Positions 46,020-56,663 are shown, counted from the first letter of the stretch. The stretch: DNA of 64,000 bases from Hymenobacter caeli (GCF_013294115.1 NZ_JABSNP010000002.1:124001-188000), one strand, 5' to 3'. The notes: generated from the sequence alone by a model not told the origin. Made by a program: numbers and translations.

Positions 46020-47651
46020 ATGAAACTTCTGATTGTTCTCGCGCTCCTGAGTGCGTCGCTGCTACCGGCCGGCCGGGCCCAGGCGCAAACCCCCGCCACT
46101 ACCCGGGTGCAAACCGCTTCCGGCCCCATTGAAGGCCTGACGGCCGCCAGCGGCATCCGCGAATTCCGGGGCGTGCCCTACGCGGCGGCCCCCGTCGGGC
46201 CCCGGCGGTGGCAGGCCCCCCAGCCCGTGCAAAAGTGGACCACCGCGCGCCCGGCCACGCAGTTCGGGCCCCGCGCCATGCAGCTGCCGCTGTTCGGCGA
46301 CATGAACTTTCGCTCGAACGGGGTGAGCGAGGACTGCCTTTACCTGAACGTGTGGGCCCCCGCCCAAACCGCCCGGCAGAAGCTGCCGGTGCTGGTGTAT
46401 TTCTACGGCGGCGGCTTCGTGGCCGGCGACGGCTCCGAGCCGCGCTACGACGGCGAGGCCCTGGCCCGCCGGGGCGTGGTGGCCGTCACGGTGAATTACC
46501 GGTTGGGCATCTTCGGCTTCTTCGCGCACCCCGAGCTGGCCCAGGAATCGCCGAACCACGCCGCCGGCAACTACGGCCTGCTCGACCAGAGCGCGGCCCT
46601 GCGCTGGGTGCAGCAAAACATCGCGGCCTTCGGCGGCGACCCCGCGCAGGTGACGATTGCCGGCGAGTCGGCCGGCTCGTACTCGGTGAGCGCCCAAATG
46701 GCCTCGCCCTTGTCGAAAACGCTGTTTGCGCGGGCCATTGGCGAAAGCGGCTCGCTGCTGACCTCGGGCCCGGGGCCCGCGCCGCTGGCCACGGCCGAGC
46801 AAACCGGGGCGGCGTTTGCCGCCGGCCTGGGGGCTCCGTCGCTGGCGGCGCTGCGGGCCCTGCCGGCCCAGCAGCTGCTGGAGGCCACGGGCCAGCCCGG
46901 GGCCCCGCGCTTTAGCGCGGTTATCGACGGGTACTTTTTCCCACAGTCGCCCGCGGCCATTTTCGCGGCGGGCCAGCAGGCGCACGTGCCGCTGCTGGTG
47001 GGCTGGAACTCGCAGGAATCGGGGCCCCAGGGCGTGCTGGGCGCGGCGGCCCCCACGCCGGAAGGCTTCCGCCAAGCGGTGCAGAAGCTGTACGGCCCCC
47101 GCGCCGAGGAAGTCCTGAAGCTGTACCCCGCCGCCACGGCCGCCGAGGCCGAGCAGGCGGCCACCGACCTGGCCAGCGACCGGTTCATCGCCTACGGCAC
47201 CTGGAAGTGGGCCGACGTGCACGCCCAAACCGGCGGCCAGCCGGTGTACCGCTACCTTTTCGCCCGCCCCCGCCCGGCCATGACGCCCGAAATGGGCAAC
47301 GCCACCGCCGGCCTGGCGGGCGGCGTGGTGCAGCAGCCCGCGGGGGCCCCCAAAGCCCCGCCGGCCAAGGGCGCGGTGCATTCGGCGGAAATTGAATATG
47401 CGCTGGGCAACCTGCCCACCAACAAGGTATATGCCTGGACGCCGGAGGACTTCCAGGTGTCGGAGACCATGCAAAAGTATTTCGCCAACTTCATCAAAAC
47501 CGGCAACCCCAACGGCCCCGGCCTGCCCAAGTGGCCCGTGATGCAGCCCGGCACCGACGCGCAATTCCTGCGCCTGGACGTGAAAACCCAGGCCGAGCAG
47601 GAGCAGCACCGGGCCCGCTATTTATTCTTGGACCAGCAAATGGGAAAGTGA
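46020..47651 (+). CDS. Secreted type B carboxylesterase
   Basis: An exported 543-residue alpha/beta-hydrolase of the carboxylesterase B family (p-nitrobenzyl esterase type). The signal peptide reads MKLLIVLALLSASLLPAGRAQ. The family motif EDCLYLNVW lies near residue 104, the oxyanion-hole loop FYGGGFVAGDG near 129, and the nucleophile elbow GESAGS near 217. A likely acid is Glu in NSQESGPQG near 333 and the histidine in AVHSAEIEYALGN near 450. These match the expected triad. The substrate is unknown. The ATG at 46020 starts the signal peptide; upstream frame extensions are not supported. It converges on the NCS1 gene across a family B repeat. Confidence 0.92.
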   Translation: MKLLIVLALLSASLLPAGRAQAQTPATTRVQTASGPIEGLTAASGIREFRGVPYAAAPVGPRRWQAPQPVQKWTTARPATQFGPRAMQLPLFGDMNFRSNGVSEDCLYLNVWAPAQTARQKLPVLVYFYGGGFVAGDGSEPRYDGEALARRGVVAVTVNYRLGIFGFFAHPELAQESPNHAAGNYGLLDQSAALRWVQQNIAAFGGDPAQVTIAGESAGSYSVSAQMASPLSKTLFARAIGESGSLLTSGPGPAPLATAEQTGAAFAAGLGAPSLAALRALPAQQLLEATGQPGAPRFSAVIDGYFFPQSPAAIFAAGQQAHVPLLVGWNSQESGPQGVLGAAAPTPEGFRQAVQKLYGPRAEEVLKLYPAATAAEAEQAATDLASDRFIAYGTWKWADVHAQTGGQPVYRYLFARPRPAMTPEMGNATAGLAGGVVQQPAGAPKAPPAKGAVHSAEIEYALGNLPTNKVYAWTPEDFQVSETMQKYFANFIKTGNPNGPGLPKWPVMQPGTDAQFLRLDVKTQAEQEQHRARYLFLDQQMGK

Positions 47652-47721
47652 CTTGAACTGATAGGTGGCTGCTTGCGCCGGCTGGGAGGCCCCACCCCGG
47701 CCCTCGGAGCCGTCAAGTTCT

Positions 47722-47888
47722 GGCGGGTCGCCCTCGGGGAACCTCACCCCCTAGCCCCCTCTCCAAAAAAGAGGGGAAACTAGCTCTAGTTCTAAAAAAC
47801 TAATGCTTAGAGCCTAAGGCTAAAAACTAATTCCCCCTCTTTTTTGGAGAGGGGGCTAGGGGGTGAGGTTCCCCCGGGGCGACCCGCC
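47722..47888. repeat. Palindromic repeat, family B (copy 2)
   Basis: Inverted repeat with 55-bp arms (47722-47776 and 47834-47888) and few mismatches. Each arm contains its own small hairpin CCCCTCTCC/GAGAGGGG. It lies between convergent genes, as does copy 1. Confidence 0.88.
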
Positions 47889-47918
47889 GGGGGCTCGCAA
47901 GGTTCCCCCCCCGCATAC

Positions 47919-49403
<1,485 letters not shown>

Positions 49404-49469
49404 GAGGAGTGAGATTAGCGGGGGCTGGGCAATGGCATCTAGGGCAATTTAGGAAATTACAAAAAAATT

Positions 49470-49573
49470 TAGGCCGTCATGCTGAGCGCAGCCGAGGCAT
49501 CTCTACCGCGTCGTTGAACGATTGAATTAGTCGGCGGTAGAGATGCTTCGGCTGCGCTCAGCATGACGGCCTA
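49470..49573. repeat. Palindromic repeat, family A (copy 2)
   Basis: Arms 49470-49509 and 49534-49573 of 40 bp with one mismatch. The core is shared with copy 1 (GTCATGCTGAGCGCAGCCGA). It lies in the preA-NCS1 junction. Confidence 0.88.
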
Positions 49574-49599
49574 AAGGCTCTCAAAAACTCCTAGATAGC

Positions 49600-50991
49600 T
49601 CATTCCCCCGTCACTGGCACCTGCGTTTCGCCGCTGATGAGGCGGGCCTTGCCGGGCAGTGTTTTGTGGCGCTCCTTGCCCAGGGCGGCGGCCGGCGCGG
49701 GCACCCAGTGGTGGCGGCCGCCGGCCCGCTCGTCGTTGAATTCGGTAGGGATGGTGCCGGCGGCCGTGCGCTCCTTCCAAGTAAGGCGTTGCGTGCCGTC
49801 GTCGGTGCGCTCCATCGTGATGCACTCCTCCACGGGGCAGACCAGCGAGCAGAGGTTGCAGCCCACGCAGTTTTCCTCGATGATTTCGGGCACCCGCGTG
49901 CCGGCGTTGAGCCGGATGGCCTGGTGGGCCCCGTCCTCGCAGGCGGTATAGCACAGCTGGCAGCCGATGCATTTCTCGGCGTGGATGTTGGCCGTCACTT
50001 TATATTTCATGTTCAGGTCTTCCCAGTGCAGCACGTTGGGCAGGGCCCGGCCCACCATGTCGTCGATGGTCTGGAAACCCTTGTCCGTCATGTACTGGGT
50101 CAGGCCCGCCGCCATTTCCCGGATGATGCCGAAGCCGAAGTGCATGGCCGCCGTGCACACCTGCACCGAGCTGGCCCCCAGCAGGATGTGCTCCACCGCG
50201 TCGCGCCAGTTCTCGATGCCGCCGATGCCCGAGATGGGTAATTTAATGCCCGGGTGCTGGGCGCAGTTCTTCACCATGTTCAGGGCAATGGGCTTCACGG
50301 CCGGGCCGCAGTAGCCGCCGTTGGTGCCCTTGCCGTCCACGACGGGGTAGGGGGCAAAGCGGTCCAAATCGACCCCCACAATGCTCTGAATCGTGTTGAT
50401 GAGCGAAATGGCGTTGGCCCCCGCCCGCCGCGCCGCCAGGGCCGGCTCCGTGATGTCGGAAATGTTGGGCGTCAGCTTCACGATGACGGGCTTCGTGGCC
50501 ACTTCCATCACCCATTCCACAATCATCTGCAACACCTTGGGTTCCTGGCCCACCGCCGAGCCCATGCCGCGCTCGCACATGCCGTGCGGGCAGCCGAAAT
50601 TCAGCTCGAAGCCGTCGGCCCCCGCGTCCTGGCTTTGCCGCACGATGTCGTGCCACTCCTGCCGGCTCTGCACCATCAGCGAGGCGATGACGGCGTGGTT
50701 AGGAAACCGCTTTTTCACCTCCTCAATCTCGCGCAGGTTGTCGGCCAGGGGCCGGTCGGAAATTAATTCGATGTTGTTGAAACCCACCAGCCGCTTGTCG
50801 CGGTAATTCACCCCGCCGTAGCGGCTCGACACGTTCACGACCGGCACCCCCAGCGTTTTCCACACCGCGCCGCCCCAGCCCGCATCGAAGGCTTTCATCA
50901 CCTGGTAGCCGGAGTTGGTGGGCGGGGCCGAAGCCAGCCAAAACGGATTCGGCGCTTTGATGCCGGCGAAATTGATGGAGAGGTCGGGCAT
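49600..50991 (-). CDS. preA: NAD-dependent dihydropyrimidine dehydrogenase, PreA subunit
   Basis: Reduces uracil or thymine to the dihydro form with PreT; 463 residues. The FMN-binding TIM barrel has NPFWLASAPPTNSGYQVMKAFDAGWGGAVWKT at the start, VIASLMVQS, GFELNFGCPHGMCERGMGS, VKLTPNISDI, and GIGGIENWRDAVEHILLGA. The C-terminal ferredoxin region has two clusters: CIGCQLCYTACEDGAH near residue 342 and CVGCNLCSLVCPVEEC near 378. The tail of about 50 residues is rich in Arg and Gly. It forms one minus-strand block with preT and the hydrolases. Confidence 0.96.
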   Translation of the reverse strand: MPDLSINFAGIKAPNPFWLASAPPTNSGYQVMKAFDAGWGGAVWKTLGVPVVNVSSRYGGVNYRDKRLVGFNNIELISDRPLADNLREIEEVKKRFPNHAVIASLMVQSRQEWHDIVRQSQDAGADGFELNFGCPHGMCERGMGSAVGQEPKVLQMIVEWVMEVATKPVIVKLTPNISDITEPALAARRAGANAISLINTIQSIVGVDLDRFAPYPVVDGKGTNGGYCGPAVKPIALNMVKNCAQHPGIKLPISGIGGIENWRDAVEHILLGASSVQVCTAAMHFGFGIIREMAAGLTQYMTDKGFQTIDDMVGRALPNVLHWEDLNMKYKVTANIHAEKCIGCQLCYTACEDGAHQAIRLNAGTRVPEIIEENCVGCNLCSLVCPVEECITMERTDDGTQRLTWKERTAAGTIPTEFNDERAGGRHHWVPAPAAALGKERHKTLPGKARLISGETQVPVTGE

Positions 50992-51012
50992 GGGAATCTT
51001 GGTCTCAATTGA

Positions 51013-51125
51013 ACGTCATGCTCGTCTGGCGTCCGCGCAGCCGAAGCATCTCTATCACTGACTAAATAATTGATTACTGCTACGGGAAAGATGCTCCGGC
51101 TGCGCGGACGCCAGACGAGCATGAC
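51013..51125. repeat. Palindromic repeat, family A variant (copy 3)
   Basis: Inverted repeat of about 38-bp arms with the core GTCATGCTCGTCTGGCG. It shares the outer ends (GTCATGCT, GCAGCCGAAGCATCT) with copy 1 but has an extra segment TCTGGCGTCC in each arm, a distinct subfamily. It lies in the preT-preA junction. Confidence 0.85.
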
Positions 51126-51148
51126 CGCGCTATTTCCTGCCGGTAGAA

Positions 51149-52474
51149 TTATTTGCTCAAATAAGCATGAATTCCCCGCGCCGCTACCTTCGCTTCGGCC
51201 GTTGCATTCACCACCTCCGCACCACCGTTGCGGGCGTCGCCGGAGGCAAAATATTTGGGGTTAGTAGTTTGCCCGGTCTGCGCATCGGCCACGATGCGGC
51301 CCTTCCCGTCGAGCTGTAAGCCCGGAATTAACTCCAGAAACCCGGTTTTCTTAGCCTGGCCGGTAGCCATGATGACCATGTCGCACGGCTCCACGAATTC
51401 CGAGCCGGCCACTTCGTGCACTCGGTCTCCCGCGGTGGCCGTGCGTACGAAGCGAACCCCCGTTACGTAGCCGTCGCCCAGTATTGCCACCGGGGACACG
51501 TTGAACAAGCCTTTGACGCCCACGCTTTTGGCCAGGTCGTATTCAAAGGCGTAGGCCCCCATTTCTGCGTTGCCCCGGCGGTAGGCCATCACCACGTTTT
51601 CCGCGCCCATCCGCGCCGATTCGGAGGCCGCGTCCATGGCCGTGTTGCCGCCGCCCAGTACCACCACCCGGCGGCCCACTTTTATTGCGTGGTGGTGCTG
51701 GCGCAACTCCGCAATAAATTCCACGGCCCCCAGGCAATTGATTTTGCCGTCGCCGGGCAAGCCTAACACATTGGTTGAACCCAGGCCGATGCCGAGAAAA
51801 ATAGCGTCGTATTTATTCTCTAAGGCTGCCAATTCTGCCCGCGAATTAATGGGCGAATTAAAATGGGTAGCATAGCCAAACTGTGCTTGTAAGTAGGCCA
51901 TTTCGGCCAGCGTTTCTTCGTTCGTGATTTTGTAGGGTGCTACGCCGTATACCGTCAGGCCCGAGGGCTGGGCCTTGGCTTCGAACACGTCCACCGCGTA
52001 GCCCAGGACCCGTAGTTCGCAAGCCGCTGAAATACCGGCGGGGCCCGCGCCGATTACAGCTACACTTTTTCCATTGGCCACGCCCGGCCCAAACAGCTTT
52101 TCGCCGCTCTTAATCACCTTTGTGGTCGCAAAACTCTGCAAACGGCCAATCTCAATCGGCTTCACCTCCTGCAAGTTGTACACGCAGGCTCCTTCGCACA
52201 GCACTTCCGTGGGGCACACCTTGCCGCAGGCGTTGCCGAAGTAGTTGGCCTCGTAAATCGTGCGCGCCGCCCCCGTGTCGTTGCCCGAATTAATCTGCCG
52301 GATAAACTGCGGAATGTCAATGCCCGACGGACACGCCTGAATGCACGGCGCATCGAAGCAAAACAGGCAGCGCGAGCTTTCGTACAACGCCTCCGTCCGG
52401 TTCATCAGCGGCTTGAGCTGCGCGAAATTCTCCGCGAATTGCTGCTCGGTAGTAGGGGTAGAAAATTCGGCCAT
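51149..52474 (-). CDS. preT: NAD-dependent dihydropyrimidine dehydrogenase, PreT subunit
   Basis: Electron-transfer subunit of 441 residues that passes electrons from NADH to PreA. The N-terminal iron-sulfur region has CLFCFDAPCIQACPSGIDIPQF near residue 36 and CGKVCPTEVLCEGACV near 82. A GltD-like flavin domain follows: SVAVIGAGPAGISAACELR for FAD near 137 and RVVVLGGGNTAMDAASESARMG near 271 for NAD(H). MVIMATGQ and the closing GDARNGGAEVV are typical of this family. The start at 52474 (MAEFSTPTTEQQF) is the standard opening. It lies just downstream of the beta-ureidopropionase gene, across a family H repeat. Confidence 0.95.
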   Translation of the reverse strand: MAEFSTPTTEQQFAENFAQLKPLMNRTEALYESSRCLFCFDAPCIQACPSGIDIPQFIRQINSGNDTGAARTIYEANYFGNACGKVCPTEVLCEGACVYNLQEVKPIEIGRLQSFATTKVIKSGEKLFGPGVANGKSVAVIGAGPAGISAACELRVLGYAVDVFEAKAQPSGLTVYGVAPYKITNEETLAEMAYLQAQFGYATHFNSPINSRAELAALENKYDAIFLGIGLGSTNVLGLPGDGKINCLGAVEFIAELRQHHHAIKVGRRVVVLGGGNTAMDAASESARMGAENVVMAYRRGNAEMGAYAFEYDLAKSVGVKGLFNVSPVAILGDGYVTGVRFVRTATAGDRVHEVAGSEFVEPCDMVIMATGQAKKTGFLELIPGLQLDGKGRIVADAQTGQTTNPKYFASGDARNGGAEVVNATAEAKVAARGIHAYLSK

Positions 52475-52483
52475 AGCTTTTTA

Positions 52484-52579
52484 AATTATGAGTTCTGAAT
52501 TATGAGTTCTGAGTTAAAAATCGCAAGCCAAAGTGGCTGCAAAGCCAACTCATACCTCATAATTCAGAACTCACAATTC
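52484..52579. repeat. Palindromic repeat, family H
   Basis: Inverted repeat formed by AATTATGAGTTCTGA words (52484-52514) and their complement (52550-52579, TCATAATTCAGAACTCA). It lies in the junction between the beta-ureidopropionase and preT genes. Confidence 0.75.
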
Positions 52580-52582
52580 CCG

Positions 52583-53449
52583 CTACAATTCCACCAGCTT
52601 CTCGTACGTCTCCGGCCGGCGGTCGCGGAAAAACTGCCAGGTGGAGCGCACCTCGTCAATCATGTCCAGGTCGAATTCTGCGACCAGCAGTTCGTCGTTG
52701 TCCTCGCTGGCCTGGGCGAAAATCTGGCCGCGCGGGTCCACGAAATAGGACGTGCCGTAGAACTTGCCCAGGTTCCAGGGCTTCTCGGTACCGACGCGGT
52801 TGATGCAACCCATGAAGTAGCCGTTGGCGGCGGCGTGGGCGGGCTGCTCCAGCTTCCAGAGGTACTGCGAGAGGCCGGCCACGGTGGCGGAGGGGTTGTA
52901 CACGATTTCCGCGCCGTTGAGGCCCAGCACGCGGGCCCCGTCGGGGAAGTGGCGGTCGTAGCAGATGTAGACGCCCACCTTGGCGTACTTGGTTTGAAAC
53001 ACCGGGTAGCCCAGGTTGCCGGGCTTGAAGAAAAACTTTTCCCAGAAGCCGGAAGTGTGCGGGATGTGGTTTTTGCGGTATTTGCCGAGGTAGGTGCCGT
53101 CGGCGTCAATCACGGCGGCCGTGTTGTAGAGGAAGCCGGCCGATTCGCGCTCAAACACGGGTACAATCATCACCATGCTGTACTTCTTGGCGTATTCGGC
53201 CATGCGCTCGGTGGTGGGCCCGGGCACCGATTCGGCCGAGGCGTACCAGCTGGCATCCTGGCCGGGGCAGAAGTAGGGCGTGTTGAAAATCTCCTGCAAG
53301 CACAAAATCTGCACGCCCTGGCGGCCGGCCTCATCAATCAGCGGCAGGTGCTTCTGCACCATCGCCTCCTTGATTTCGGCAATGGTGCCTTCGCCTTCGG
53401 TCAGTGGCAAGCTCATCTGGATGAGGCCGGATTTGATGATTCTCGACAT
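52583..53449 (-). CDS. Beta-ureidopropionase (N-carbamoyl-beta-alanine amidohydrolase)
   Basis: Nitrilase-superfamily hydrolase of 288 residues that releases beta-alanine or beta-aminoisobutyrate, CO2 and ammonia from the carbamoyl compound. The Glu-Lys-Cys triad is visible: LQEIF (Glu53), GKYRKNHIPH (Lys126) and YICYDRHFPD (Cys163). GCINRVGTEKP and RDRRPETYEKLVEL at the end are typical of the beta-ureidopropionase branch. The assignment to this substrate relies on the neighbours: dihydropyrimidinase upstream and PreT/PreA downstream. The start is the ATG at 53447-53449. Confidence 0.92.
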   Translation of the reverse strand: MSRIIKSGLIQMSLPLTEGEGTIAEIKEAMVQKHLPLIDEAGRQGVQILCLQEIFNTPYFCPGQDASWYASAESVPGPTTERMAEYAKKYSMVMIVPVFERESAGFLYNTAAVIDADGTYLGKYRKNHIPHTSGFWEKFFFKPGNLGYPVFQTKYAKVGVYICYDRHFPDGARVLGLNGAEIVYNPSATVAGLSQYLWKLEQPAHAAANGYFMGCINRVGTEKPWNLGKFYGTSYFVDPRGQIFAQASEDNDELLVAEFDLDMIDEVRSTWQFFRDRRPETYEKLVEL

Positions 53450-53474
53450 GATGGATGGTTGTAAGTGAAATCAG

Positions 53475-53579
53475 TTTAGCGCAAGGTTTCGCGAAGTTTA
53501 AAGTTAAGTTTCGCAAAGTTTTAACCGACTATTTCTTAGCGAAACTTAACCTTAAACTTCGCGAAACCTTGCGCTAAAA
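53475..53579. repeat. Palindromic repeat, family G
   Basis: Near-perfect inverted repeat with about 40-bp arms (53475-53514 and 53539-53579), built on AGCGCAAGGTTTCGCGAAG. The right arm overlaps the last codons and the stop of the dihydropyrimidinase gene (stop at 53574-53576). It lies in the junction between the dihydropyrimidinase and beta-ureidopropionase genes. Confidence 0.88.
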
Positions 53580-54947
53580 GTTGGGTTTGCCGCGCCTAAT
53601 AAACTGTCCGTAGCCCCTGCCAACTTTGGCCTTGCCGGCGTCGATGGCCACTTTGCCGCGCAGCAGCACGGTGTCAACTTTACCGGTCAGCTCCCAACCT
53701 TCGTAGGCGGAGTAGTCGCAGTTCATGTGGTGCGTGGCGGCCGAAATTATATGCGTTTTATTCGGGTCAATAATTACCAAATCCGCGTCGGCCCCGATGC
53801 TGATGGTGCCTTTACGGGGAAACATACCGAAGATTTTTGCCGCGTTGGTGGACGTTATTTCCACGAATTTATTCAGCGTAATCCGGCCCTTGTTCACTCC
53901 TTCGGAAAACAGTAATTCCACCCGGTGCTCCACCGCCGGGTGGCCGTTCGGAATCTTTGAAAAATCTTCCTTGCCCAGCAATTTCTGCTCCCACATAAAC
54001 GGGCAGTGGTCGGTGCCCAGCACATTTACCAGGCCCTGGTTGATGCCGGCCCAGAGTGTGGCCTGGTCCTTTTTCTCGCGCAGCGGCGGCGACATCACCA
54101 CCTGGGCCCCCTTGGCCGCGTCTTCGTAGCGCGAGGCGTCCAGCAATAAATACTGGATGCAGGTTTCGACCAGTACGCGCTGGTTGCGCTCGGTGGCGCG
54201 GCGCACCTGGTTGAGGGCCCCTTCGCAGGTCAGGTGCACGATGTAGGCCTGCACGCCCGTGTAATTGGCGATGTCGGCGAAGCGGCCGGAGGCTTCGGCC
54301 TCCGTCACTTCGGGCTGCGAGCGGTAGTGGTAGAGCGGCGTGAGCAGGCCCTGGGCCCGGTGCTGGGCCACGAGCGTATCAATCAGGTCGCCGTTGGTGG
54401 CGTGGGCCGTGACGAGGCCGCCGTGCTTTTTCACTTCTGCCATCAGGCCCACCATCTGCGCGTCGTCAATCATCAGGGCCCCCTTGTAAGCCATGAAGGT
54501 TTTGAAAGACGTAATTCCCTCAGCCATTATTTCCTTAATTTCCTCCTTCGTGCCGGGGTTAAAATTCGTCACCGCCATGTGGAAGCCGTAGTCGCCCACG
54601 GCGTTGCCGGTGGCGCGGCCCTGCCATTCCTCCAGCGCCGAGCGCAGCGAATGGCCCTGCTTTTGCAGAATGAAATCAATTACTGTAGTGGTGCCACCGT
54701 GCAGCGCGGCACGGGTGCCGGTTTCGTAGGTGTCGCTGCTGAACGTGCCCATAAAGGGCATTTCCAAATGCACGTGCGGGTCGATACCGCCGGGTACCAC
54801 GATTTTGCCGGTGCAGTCGATTACCTCCGCACCGTTGGCCGGCAGGTTGCGGCCAAGGGCGGCAATGATTTCGCCCTCCACCAAAATATCGCACACCGCG
54901 TCGGAATCGGCCGTGACCACGCGGCCGTTTTTCAGGAGGATGGGCAT
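53574..54947 (-). CDS. hydA: Dihydropyrimidinase
   Basis: Ring-opening amidohydrolase for dihydrouracil/dihydrothymine, 457 residues. Metal ligands fit the family: GGIDPHVHLEMPF near residues 55-67 (first two histidines), and GITSFKTFMAYKG near 147-159 (the lysine normally carboxylated), followed by LVTAHATNGDLID and VHLTCEGAL (the next histidines). GADADLVIIDPNKTHIISAATHHMNCDYSAYEGWE closes the domain. The C-terminal FIRRGKPNF includes codons that lie in a palindrome. The ATG at 54945-54947 starts MPILLKNGRVVTADS, standard for this family. First hydrolase gene of the block. Confidence 0.95.
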   Translation of the reverse strand: MPILLKNGRVVTADSDAVCDILVEGEIIAALGRNLPANGAEVIDCTGKIVVPGGIDPHVHLEMPFMGTFSSDTYETGTRAALHGGTTTVIDFILQKQGHSLRSALEEWQGRATGNAVGDYGFHMAVTNFNPGTKEEIKEIMAEGITSFKTFMAYKGALMIDDAQMVGLMAEVKKHGGLVTAHATNGDLIDTLVAQHRAQGLLTPLYHYRSQPEVTEAEASGRFADIANYTGVQAYIVHLTCEGALNQVRRATERNQRVLVETCIQYLLLDASRYEDAAKGAQVVMSPPLREKKDQATLWAGINQGLVNVLGTDHCPFMWEQKLLGKEDFSKIPNGHPAVEHRVELLFSEGVNKGRITLNKFVEITSTNAAKIFGMFPRKGTISIGADADLVIIDPNKTHIISAATHHMNCDYSAYEGWELTGKVDTVLLRGKVAIDAGKAKVGRGYGQFIRRGKPNF

Positions 54948-54965
54948 TGGAATTTATGAAGTTAA

Positions 54966-55244
54966 TCAGCTAATACTGCTCTTAATACTTGGGTTTAGCT
55001 TTTTATATATCGCATAAACTACAAAACCGGCTGTAATTAAATTAACAATATTCCAGCTTATCATAAGGGCGGAGGCGGTTTTATCAAATGTTGTCATACT
55101 TTTCCAACTCCCGTATCCAACTTCTGAATCATCATGTTTGTCGTCATAATTCATTAGCGCAATGCTAAGAGCAGCATAGATAATAAAATCGACCACAATC
55201 AAGAAAGCCACGGTTATGATACGTGTGATTATTCGTTTTGCCAT
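54966..55244 (-). CDS. Small two-helix membrane protein, unknown
   Basis: Not recognised. The 92-residue protein is AT-rich compared with its neighbours. A hydrophobic segment is visible near residues 7-29 (TRIITVAFLIVVDFIIYAALS), a second near 60-82 (ALMISWNIVNLITAGFVVYAI). Between them is a charged loop with DDKHDDSEVGYGSWKS. A short basic tail follows. It starts at ATG 55242-55244. It sits between the aminotransferase and dihydropyrimidinase genes on the same strand, so it may be co-transcribed by read-through. It has no obvious link to pyrimidine metabolism. Confidence 0.6.
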   Translation of the reverse strand: MAKRIITRIITVAFLIVVDFIIYAALSIALMNYDDKHDDSEVGYGSWKSMTTFDKTASALMISWNIVNLITAGFVVYAIYKKLNPSIKSSIS

Positions 55245-55310
55245 TGAATTGAGGTGTTATCAATGTAACTAAACACCAAAATGTATTGAATTCAAATAGC
55301 GCTAGTTGGA

Positions 55311-56663
55311 CTAATTCACGTGCTTATCCGCAATATCCAGCGCCTCTGAAATGATAGACAACCCTTCGTCAATTTCTTCTTTGGTGATGGTGAGCGGCGG
55401 GCAGATGAAAATGTAGCTCCAGCGCACGAACGTGTACATGCCCAGCTCGCGGATTTTGGCGGCCACTTGGTTCATCACCGCCATCTGGTCGTTGGTGGCG
55501 TTCCAGGGGGCCATGGGCTCCTTGGTGGCGCGGTTTTTTACCAATTCCAGGCAGCCGAAGAGGCCGGTGTTGCGCCAATCGCCGATGCTGGGGTGGTGGC
55601 GCATGAGTTGGGCCACCCGCTCGTCGAGGTAGTGCCCCATTTGCACCGTGTTTTCGAGCAGGCCGTCCTCCTCGTAAATGTCAAGCACGGCCACCGCGGC
55701 GGCGCAGCTCACGGGGTGCGCCGAGTAGGTGAGGCCCAGCGGCAAAGGCTTGTCGTCAAAGGATTTGGCAATGGCGTCGTCCACCATTACGGCCCCCAGG
55801 GGCAGGTAGCCGGCGGTGATGCCCTTGGCCATGCACATGAGGTCGATTTTCACGCCGTGGTGGTCGGATCCGAACCATTTACCGGTCCGGCCAAAGCCGC
55901 TCATCACCTCGTCGGCCACCAGCAAAATGCCGTGCTTGTCGCAGATTTCGCGGACGCGGGCCCAGTAGCCGGGCGGGTACTTGATGCAGCCCGACGTGCC
56001 CGACTCGCCCTCCAGAATAATGGCCGCCACGCTGCCCGGGTTTTCGTAGCCGATGATGCGCTCCATCGCGTCGGCGGCGCGCTGAGCGCACTGCGCGGGC
56101 GAATCCGAGTACCAGGGGCAGCGGTAGGCGTAGGGGTTTTCGACGTGGACCACGCCCGGCATGGCCTGGCTGTCCACGGCAAACTTGCGGGGGTCGCCGC
56201 CAGCGCTCATGGCCCCGTAGCTGGCCCCGTGAAACGACTGGTACAGCGTCACAATCTTGTGGCGGCCGGTGTACACCCGCGCCAGCTTGATGGCGTTTTC
56301 GATGGCCTCGGCCCCGCCCAGCGTGAAAAAGGCCTTGGTGAGGTTGGGAGCCGTTATTTCGGCCAGCCGCCGGCCCAAGTCGCCCCGGGCCTTGGTAATC
56401 ATGCCCGGATAGACGTAGCTCAGCTCGCGCATTTGGGCGGCCACGGCCTCGGTCACGCGCTGGTCGCCGTGGCCGATGTTCACGTTCATCAGCTGCGACG
56501 AAAAGTCGAGGTAGCGCTTGCCGTCGCGGTCGTACAAATACACGCCCTCGGCCCGTTCGGCGCTGATGGGATTCAGGCCCGTTTGCTTCGACCACGAGAA
56601 GAGCGTGTGGTCCAGGTTGTCGTGCAGGATTTGGGTCGGGTCGGGAGCGAGGGTGGTTTCCAT
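55311..56663 (-). CDS. Class III aminotransferase, probably beta-alanine/beta-aminoisobutyrate:pyruvate
   Basis: PLP-dependent omega-amino acid transaminase of 450 residues. PLP-site features are clear: YQSFHGASYGAMSAGGDPRK near residue 143, DEVMSGFGRTGKWFGSDH near 248, and the catalytic lysine in MCMAKGITAGYLPLG near 279. The class III motif GGAEAIENAIKLARVYTGRHKI lies near 118. Because it follows the pathway genes, it most likely moves the amino group from beta-alanine or beta-aminoisobutyrate to pyruvate. The substrate is inferred from position; several class III enzymes share this sequence. The start is the ATG at 56661-56663. Confidence 0.9.
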   Translation of the reverse strand: METTLAPDPTQILHDNLDHTLFSWSKQTGLNPISAERAEGVYLYDRDGKRYLDFSSQLMNVNIGHGDQRVTEAVAAQMRELSYVYPGMITKARGDLGRRLAEITAPNLTKAFFTLGGAEAIENAIKLARVYTGRHKIVTLYQSFHGASYGAMSAGGDPRKFAVDSQAMPGVVHVENPYAYRCPWYSDSPAQCAQRAADAMERIIGYENPGSVAAIILEGESGTSGCIKYPPGYWARVREICDKHGILLVADEVMSGFGRTGKWFGSDHHGVKIDLMCMAKGITAGYLPLGAVMVDDAIAKSFDDKPLPLGLTYSAHPVSCAAAVAVLDIYEEDGLLENTVQMGHYLDERVAQLMRHHPSIGDWRNTGLFGCLELVKNRATKEPMAPWNATNDQMAVMNQVAAKIRELGMYTFVRWSYIFICPPLTITKEEIDEGLSIISEALDIADKHVN

